Origin: Isoetes taiwanensis
Taxonomy: Eukaryota; Streptophyta; Lycopodiopsida; Isoetales; Isoetaceae
Reading direction: 5' to 3'
Assembly: GCA_021234155.1 (NCBI GenBank)
Contig: JAJEKV010000039.1
Coordinates: 312,001 to 376,000, forward strand
Length of the DNA: 64,000 nucleotides
Of this stretch, positions 57,405 through 64,000 are shown piece after piece (the stretch's first letter is position 1; every line of letters begins with the position of its first letter). The translations under genes and the position numbers were made by a program. The notes below the pieces were generated by a model, which searched no databases, was not told the DNA's origin, and saw only the letters and a list, made by a program, of their open reading frames with translations.

Positions 57405-60400
57405 TCAATTTAGTTCTGTATTATCACTCTCCTCTTCCCAGTCTAGGGAAAGAGATTTCGTAGAATTGATCAATTCAGTGAGGCCGGTCAGATCTTCCAA
57501 GTAGCTTGGAGCATTCATCGCCTTTAGAACAAAATCGAATCCTCTGCAATGAAATTCAGATACCACCTGCAGCAAAACAATTAGGAAGGGAAAACAGAGA
57601 TAGACACTGTGAATGTCAGCTGAGGAAGTACCTTTTCAGAACAAGCAGTGCATCGGTCAAAGGCTTCTCCACAAATAATCAACTGAGAAAACTGTGACAA
57701 GAACCCTCTAATCTGGTGAGGCAAGATGCCAAAAGGATTATCAACTGTCCCATCAATTGGAATAGCTTCATCTGCAGGAGCATTTATCCTTCATAAACAC
57801 AGATAGAACTTCAGTATACATCGTACTTCCTATGTTAGCATGGTCTACGATGCACCTACTTCTCTTACCCGAGGGGATGTTGAAGAAGATTGACAGTCAT
57901 TTCAACGGCGAAGCCAGAGGCAATGGGAGCAAGCCCAGGCCTGCTAACAGTGCATTGCTGATCCAATGTACGATGTAGTGTTGACTGCAACATCACTGAA
58001 TCCTAAGTTTAGTCAATGAACTCAACTCATTAAAGTACATAACAAGCAACAGTTGTATCCTTACATCTACTGGTGCCACCACATCATTGCAGAAATAGCA
58101 ACCAAGCCGACGACCATTTATCTTAATTCCATCAGCCATCGAGGATGCTGAACTTTCTGGTAATGGGGGAGAACATCCATGGCGCATAACTAGAAATGAA
58201 TCAAAGCCCAAAGCAACAGTAATGGCTACCTGAAACCAGTAGGTAGGTTAGGAGTTAAGCACGCAACAAGATAAATTGCCACAAATTACCTTATTAGCAG
58301 CAGCACACAGTAGTGTCGGAAGCCAACGGCTTTCTCTAGTATCTGTAAGAAGGAAAATGGCATCATGATCGTCTACCAGACCCTTAAGTTTTATGTAATC
58401 TTCCATCACAGCCGGAACTTGCTCCTCTCCAACATAATGACCAGGCATTGGAATGGCAAATTGTTCACCCTTTGCATCCTGTAGCAATTTCAGTGAATAA
58501 ATGGTCCCAAACGTCATTTCCAGCACATTATCATACTAACTCACCACTTCAGGGCATATGCGCCTAAGGCAATCAGCCGCTGCTTCAGCTTTTGGCCTGC
58601 CACCTTCAAGACAATCATCAAAGAAATACAAGGACTGTCGAACTGGATTTGACATCGCCACCCGCCCAGAGTCCACCATGGTAATCCTTCGAATTCCCCA
58701 TGCCTCCATTCCAGAAACAGAAACTTCAGAATTCAAAAGTCAACCTTGAAAAGGCAACTTATAGGACACTTACCATCAGGCCACGGGCAACTTGACAACC
58801 AAGTGTACCAGATCCAATAAGAAGGCATTTTGTGCTTGAAAGGCGAGACAAGTCAAGTGATGGCAAGAAACGCCATCTCATCAGTTTTAAATTTAAGTCT
58901 GCGGCCGCAGTGGCCAACCTGTAAAACAAGATAAATTATTAAAAACTGAAGTTTCTCAACCCAAATGCAATTTCCAGTGTGACTTTTGCAAAACAAGACA
59001 CTGCCACGAATAATCTAGTCATGTATCTCTACCAGAAAATCAACATTGTAATTATGTGGTTCTCAAGTGATGGCATGATATATATGCAGAAGTCAAATCT
59101 GAATGGATGCAAAAGCCAGATTATATTGCAAATGCATAAATGAGGATGAGATGAATGCCTGGTAGGATCCATAGATGATGCAAGATTTTGCATTCGAGGA
59201 CCCAATTTACCACGTGCATTTTTTTCCCATCCAACGGCCTCAGGTTTATAATCAGCACTTGACTGCTCTGTGCAATATATGCCAAAAATCACATGTCAAC
59301 ACTCCACCAAATAGGATGCTAGTTTCACGAATACTCTTGAGAATGATAAACTTATACCAGACCTCCAGGATCAGCAAGGTTGACATCAATTACTAAACAT
59401 TGATCCAAGTCTGGCTTGCCTCGCCTTTCGCGGTAGCAAAGGACTTTTATTGCCTTCACATGCCACCGAACAGCAGCTAATACAAGCAAGTTCCGTAATG
59501 GCCATCCAGGGTTTGTTGGCAAATGACATGGGTCATAAAAAGCAAGGAATACCTGCATGTATTTCATCACTGAATCCTCAATATTCTCTTCCAAAATTTA
59601 AAATCTTAGCTCAAGTACCTTGGAACCTTCTTGATGGATTTCTTCCCAGTCACTTAAAGATCTGGATGTCACGTGAGCTTCTGATGTGATATGTAAGAGA
59701 AAAAATGGAAAGCCTATATAGATGCAAATTTAGAGACAATCTCGTAAATAAAGAAGTTTTAACAAGCTATGAAAGACTCTTTATCATACCTGATGTATTA
59801 ATAGATTCACGCCAGTTAATACATGCCGCTAATATGCCTGCAGCCTGCAAGAGCAAAAAAGTATGAATTCCAAGTAAATACAGATAAAAAAAATATAAAT
59901 ACCTCGTTCTTGCTGAAAACACTGGATGCAGGTTGGACCACAGTTGAGTATGCTGGTTGTTGAAGTTTCAAGCCAGGGAATGCAAACCAATAGACAAAAG
60001 TCCACTTTTTCAGATCTGCATAGGAAATCAGTATAAAACGGTTCAAGAGCCTGCAATCCTTCTCTGCTTCACCAGAACATATTGAGCCCCATATCTGCAG
60101 AGGTTGAAACTCAAAGTTGAATTGAAAATTTACAATCCAATATAAACTGACAACATGGGCCGAATATAACCTTATCAGCTTCACTTTGCAGCAAAGCAGA
60201 TTTGTCAAGTGTCGTAAAGTCCTCTTTGGTATTTGTATTATAGAAAACCCCTGGAACAGGGCATTTATTTCTGTTTCCTGATAGGACAATTCTTTCTGCA
60301 GGATTAGCTGGCAGAGACTCGAAGTGAAGCTGCAAATGACTTGATAGCTGTGCATGAGAATTGGGTACAAAATATCCTGGTTAAATTACACCTTCAGTAA

Positions 60401-60891
60401 TGGGGAAAATGGTAAAATGGTAAATGTTAAGTGCTATACTGCGATGTAAATTCATATAGCCGATAACGCAGAAGATTTCTCTGAGACATAGACATAGCTT
60501 AATGAATGCATTACTAATGTCGACAACTTCAATGTCTTTCTCTGAAAAATGAAATGTTGAGCATTATTAAGCAGATCATGAATGGCCAATTAGAGGAACT
60601 TCTGCGTGATTTGCACCTATTCTAGATTGATCAATATGCAGACGTGAAAAAAATTTATCATCAATACCATACAAGATATGCATAATATGCCCACTCCACT
60701 CATCAACCTTTTACTACTAGAAAAGAGATCTGATCTTATATAAAGATACCACAAATTTCAATGGGCCGTTCGTCAAGACCAAGCCAGTCGAGCTTCAAAT
60801 CTGCAAAGCGGTGCCAAAAACCCTCGTTCACAGAGCTTTCCCATGGTGCAAATTGGAGAACAGTTCCGCCGCGTGCTTCGCATTCGGCCAT
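57405..60891 (-). CDS. ATG7: Autophagy E1-like enzyme ATG7, complete, 14 exons
   Basis: ATG7 activates the ubiquitin-like proteins ATG8 and ATG12 with ATP and passes them to ATG3 and ATG10 in the cytosol during autophagosome formation. Exons, in transcript order: 60891-60750, 60376-60171, 60094-59903, 59844-59790, 59680-59619, 59552-59358, 59262-59159, 58918-58774, 58703-58545, 58478-58290, 58229-58065, 57984-57869, 57788-57632, 57566-57405. They join in phase to 682 codons plus TGA, close to the roughly 700 residues usual in plants. The N-terminal domain has [20 protein letters not shown] and [17 protein letters not shown]. The adenylation domain has [18 protein letters not shown] (about residues 350-367), [19 protein letters not shown] and [17 protein letters not shown]. 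The catalytic Cys is in [16 protein letters not shown] (about residue 549). The start ATG (60889-60891) gives [11 protein letters not shown]. All introns are GT-AG by eye except intron 7, which appears to be GC-AG. No frameshift or stop was found. A hairpin MITE lies 160 bp upstream. Confidence 0.95.
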
Positions 60892-61051
60892 GGTAGTCGC
60901 CGGATTAGAAACGATGAAGATCCATATCCCAATCACTGGCAGTCCAAATGCTTAGAGGAGAATCATTTAGCTACCTTCAAGTCATTGATTTGAGATGCTC
61001 TTTTTTGGCCGCAACTCAAACCCTACCTATAAAATTGTTTTCGGAAGGAGT

Positions 61052-61202
61052 AATTTTCATGACCAAAAAATTTCGCGAAGAAATTTTCTGGCGGCCGCCT
61101 GCTGACGTGGCAGGTCGCGAGTGGCGAAGCCACGAGCGGCACTGCCACGTCAGCAGGCGGCCGCCAGAAAATTTTGAGGGAAATTTTTTGGTCATGAAAA
61201 TT
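61052..61202. mobile_element. Hairpin MITE about 160 bp upstream of the ATG7 start
   Basis: The left arm starts AATTTTCATGACCAAAAAAT and runs through TTTTCTGGCGGCCGCCTGCT, then GACGTGGCA. The right arm is its complement, ending ATTTTTTGGTCATGAAAATT. The arms are about 65-70 bp, near-perfect, around a short centre that itself folds (GTGGCGAAGCCAC). No coding capacity. It lies in the expected ATG7 promoter or 5' UTR region. Confidence 0.85.
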
Positions 61203-61675
61203 CTTCTACGAAATTTTAGGGGAGCTTGAAATTTGGCGTTTCCGGCAGTGCCCCTGCTCACTGCTGCTCAGCAGAAATTGATAGAGGATTTCGATTTATA
61301 AAAACTTGTTGATTTGGGCCGAAATTTCAAGGTCCCTAAAATTTCGGGAATTTATACATTTGGGTAGTGATATATACGGAGAGCTTTAAAGGTTAAGGGC
61401 TTCAGTCCTTTCGTTTGCTAGAAATGTAGCTTGTAATGTTTTTCACGATGTGATTTAGGGTGTAGTACCGTTTAGGGTGCCCCTAGATTTTTCAGGGCCA
61501 TTGGATCGTGGTACATCCCGTAGGACATACCCTCTAGAGGCATATAGGCCAATGCAGGGCTCAAATTTGATGGCTTTCACGCCTGTTTTTGGCATTTTTG
61601 CTTGTCAAAACAAGCAAAAATAAAATTTGTATTGCAAATGAAAGGTAGCCAATGACCAAATGTCTGTCATAAATG
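61203..61675. other. No gene recognised
   Basis: Intergenic DNA with AAATTT-rich stretches, one of which (GAAATTTCAAGGTCCCTAAA) weakly echoes the MITE ends. No open frame of note. Confidence 0.5.
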
Positions 61676-62085
61676 AATCCCGACCTGTTGAATCCGACTA
61701 CAGAGATATGATCCGACTATAAATCCCGACCTGTTGAATAGACTGTGAAGCCACTGTTAAATCCCGATCTGTGAGAAATCGACTGCATAAAAATCGAGAT
61801 GTGAAAAGACTACAGACTTGAGAAACCAGTAGACAGACCAACTACTGCCGGAATCCGACCTGAGAGCCTGAGAAATCGAGTTGTTGCTTGATGAAATCGA
61901 CCTGATAAATTGAATCCCGGCCTGAGAAATCGACTGTTAAATCCAGAACTCAGAAACTCCATACCTGAATCCGACCTCAAGAAGTGTCGAATCCGACCTG
62001 AAGAACTGCCAAAATCGATCTGAAGCTTGATGAACAGCCGAATCCGACCTGAAGAGTTGCCGAAATCGACCTAAAGCTTGAAGAC
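61676..62085. repeat. Degenerate tandem repeat around (GAATCCGACCTGA / AAATCGACCTGA)n
   Basis: About twenty imperfect units of 20-35 bp alternate AATCC(C/G)ACCTG and AAATCGACCTG with spacers such as AGAAACTGCC. No gene. Confidence 0.8.
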
Positions 62086-62504
62086 TTCTCATATTTGTAT
62101 TTGTTGGTGCAGTTGATCGCACTTCCATACCCAATCAATTGCTGTTCCAATTCTAATTGATTCTAATCGATTGCAGTTCCGTCGACTCTTCTTTTTTTTT
62201 AGGACAGCCTTGGATTGCGGCAAAGGAGGCAGCTGATTGGTTAGGATCTGCTGTCTTATTTTGTGGCGGGGGATCTCCCCCGGAAGAAAATAAGACTTTG
62301 AAATTGTACGGAATTGATTTAAGACATATCCTAAAAGTTTTAGTGGAAAAGTCATGGTGTCATATTTGCTGATTTGGCCCAATCATATTGAGATAAATTT
62401 AAGACATCTATGCCATGGAAGAAGGGCCTAACCCTAAACTTCTAACCCAAACCCTCAAAATATTATAGTACACTAGGAACGATGCCCTTGGAAACTTGTA
62501 AATT

Positions 62505-63175
62505 TGGGTTTTTTGTTTCGTATCTGTGTAGTGGTCCTCCCTTGAAAATCTATAACTTCAGAGTTATGCTTCACATTTGCTTTCAATTGTACCCCTCCCT
62601 TTAATGCATGAGCAAGAGCTTCGGGCTAGTGTTGTTTTTGCCCCTTGTGGTGGTGAAGATATAAACACACTAAATGGGCTCTCCTAAATGGCCCTTGTGG
62701 TGGTGAAGATATAGGAAAGACCACTAAATGGGCTTTCCTATAACATGGAAACAAGCTAAGAACCATCATGCGAACTGTAAAGAACTCCAGAACGTTGGGT
62801 AAACGATCCGAATGCGGGGTAAACCTATAGGAACGGTTGGGTAAAGAAAGGAATGCAGGTAAAAATGCTGGAGCAGCAGGTAACAACCGCCGTAAAGTTC
62901 GTCGAAGCACGAGATATTTTTAATAACATTCTTGGCTTGAAACAATGGCACGTGGCATGGCGCTATAGGACGGGAAGGCAGAATGATTCTTAACTGGTTT
63001 TTACGTTTTATGTTTTGTTTCATATGTGTATAGTAGCCTCCCTTGAAAACCTATAACTTCGGGTTATGCTTCACATTTGCTTTCATGGTAGCCCTCCCTT
63101 TTAATGCATGAGCAAGAGCTTCGGCCTAGTGTTGTTTTTACCCCCTTGTGGTGGTGAAGATATAAACACACACTG
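62505..63175. repeat. Direct repeats of about 170 bp separated by about 320 bp
   Basis: 62515-62680 and 63010-63172 share CCTCCCTTGAAAA, ATGCTTCACATTTGCTTTCA, TTAATGCATGAGCAAGAGCT, TCGG(G/C)CTAGTGTTGTTTTT and CCCTTGTGGTGGTGAAGATA. Part of the motif is repeated again at 62690-62715. No gene. Confidence 0.85.
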
Positions 63176-63199
63176 GCGTGCATAGCTATAGAGATACAA

Positions 63200-64000
63200 A
63201 TTTTAACATCTAAAGAAACCTAAAATGGTCACCCAAAATCCAAAATTTCATCAATGCTAAGAAAAGTAGTCAGGGTTTCTATTAGTATGGTAGAAAGAAA
63301 AGCAACCTAAAATGGTTACCCATGATCCAAAATCACATCAATGCTATGAAAAACATATATTGTCCATTGTGCTAATTTTATGCTCCTAGTGTAGGCACCC
63401 CATGATTAATTACCAGAGATATAATCCACGCTTTCGCAATTAAAGATGAATTCCATATTTCTTTTTATTAGAACATGGAGATATGTAAGGTCTATTGTCA
63501 GAATTCAAAACCCCAGACCAATTCCAGCCAAGCATGTTGTAGGTGTTTCCCATGCCCCGAACCCTTCCTAGCAATCCCTCCACAAGTGTAGGGTGTTTTT
63601 CCTTCGATATCCTTGGTCATGAACCCTTAAAAGGTAGATAATTATTCGCAATTAGAAGCCTTTTTATTAGAACATGGAGATCTGTAAGGTCTACTATCAT
63701 AATTCAAAACCCCAGAGCCAATTTTTGTAAGGCGACAAAAGAATAGAATAGATTTTTCCATGCCAAGCATTTCATGAACCCTTGAAAGGTAGATAATTTC
63801 TCTTTGTTGGTTTTTTTTTTTGTTCAAAACAAATGCTGCTCATCATGGCCTTGCTTGGGACACTATAGGCACCCATGCTCATGAACCATTAAAAAGGTAG
63901 ATAATTTTTTTCGGTTGGTTTGGGACAGTATGGGCAACCATGCTCATGAACCATTAAGATGGTGGTGAGCGGCATTTGCCTTGAACCAAAAGAAAAGAAG
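63200..64000. repeat. Interspersed short direct repeats, no gene
   Basis: 63465-63522 and 63660-63720 share TTTTTATTAGAACATGGAGA plus TAAGGTCTA and AATTCAAAACCCCAGA. CATGCTCATGAACCATTAA occurs at about 63874 and 63938 with flanking GGTAGATAATT. No domain-bearing frame. Confidence 0.75.

Noticed and set aside
60948-61229. Frame spanning the hairpin upstream of ATG7
   Set aside because: Runs through both MITE arms; its peptide is the arm and its complement, not a protein.

Overview
The window looks like nuclear DNA of a land plant. The evidence is a complete 14-exon ATG7 gene, plant-type Ty3/gypsy and Ty1/copia retrotransposons (one with an initiator-Met primer site, one with a tRNA-Asp-like site), an L1-like LINE tail, a tRNA-derived SINE, and fragments of a plant ACT-domain-repeat (ACR) gene. 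The AT-rich, deeply nested, transposon-dominated layout would suit a large-genome non-seed plant such as a fern. That last step is inference; the sequence does not name a species. There is no sign of bacterial gene organisation.

Layout. 1-15233: two tandem, decayed copies of one Ty3/gypsy element with a shared LTR between them. Pol order is protease, archaeal-type RNase H, RT, a degenerate native RNase H, then integrase. 15234-16403: a segment carrying an ACR exon, duplicated at 36199-41070, where three further elements have inserted. 16450-18260: remnants of a Cys-rich transposon-type protein (+) and an FCP1-like phosphatase (-). 19700-22960: fold-back sequences, repeats and a family arm that recurs at 42970-44955. 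23000-32900: a large decayed DNA-transposon-like unit. It has two divergent genes, a ParB-like plus DNA-methyltransferase-like protein (-) and a DUF7869-type putative DDE transposase (+). At least ten copies or remnants of a 22-bp palindrome lie between the coding exons. 33385-35160: tandem repeats and gene debris. 36512-40226: a TIR element, a second TIR element, and a young non-coding LTR element with identical-length LTRs and a perfect 5-bp target duplication. 41700-42080: LINE tail. 45900-55354: a copia element in two oppositely oriented parts, two LINE 3' ends joined to microsatellites, a SINE, and a decayed gene ending in a histone H3 fold. 57405-60891: ATG7 (-), the only gene that appears intact. 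60950-64000: a long hairpin MITE and repeats, no genes.

ATG7 is the E1-like enzyme of autophagy and is the one host function I can assign. Almost everything else is mobile DNA. The best candidates for undescribed biology are four: the palindrome-rich ParB-methyltransferase/DUF7869 unit; the histone H3-fold protein with a very long N-terminal extension; the LINE family whose 3' ends abut three different microsatellites; and the gypsy element whose extra RNase H sits upstream of RT. Splice sites and frameshift positions were read by eye and need alignment or RNA support.
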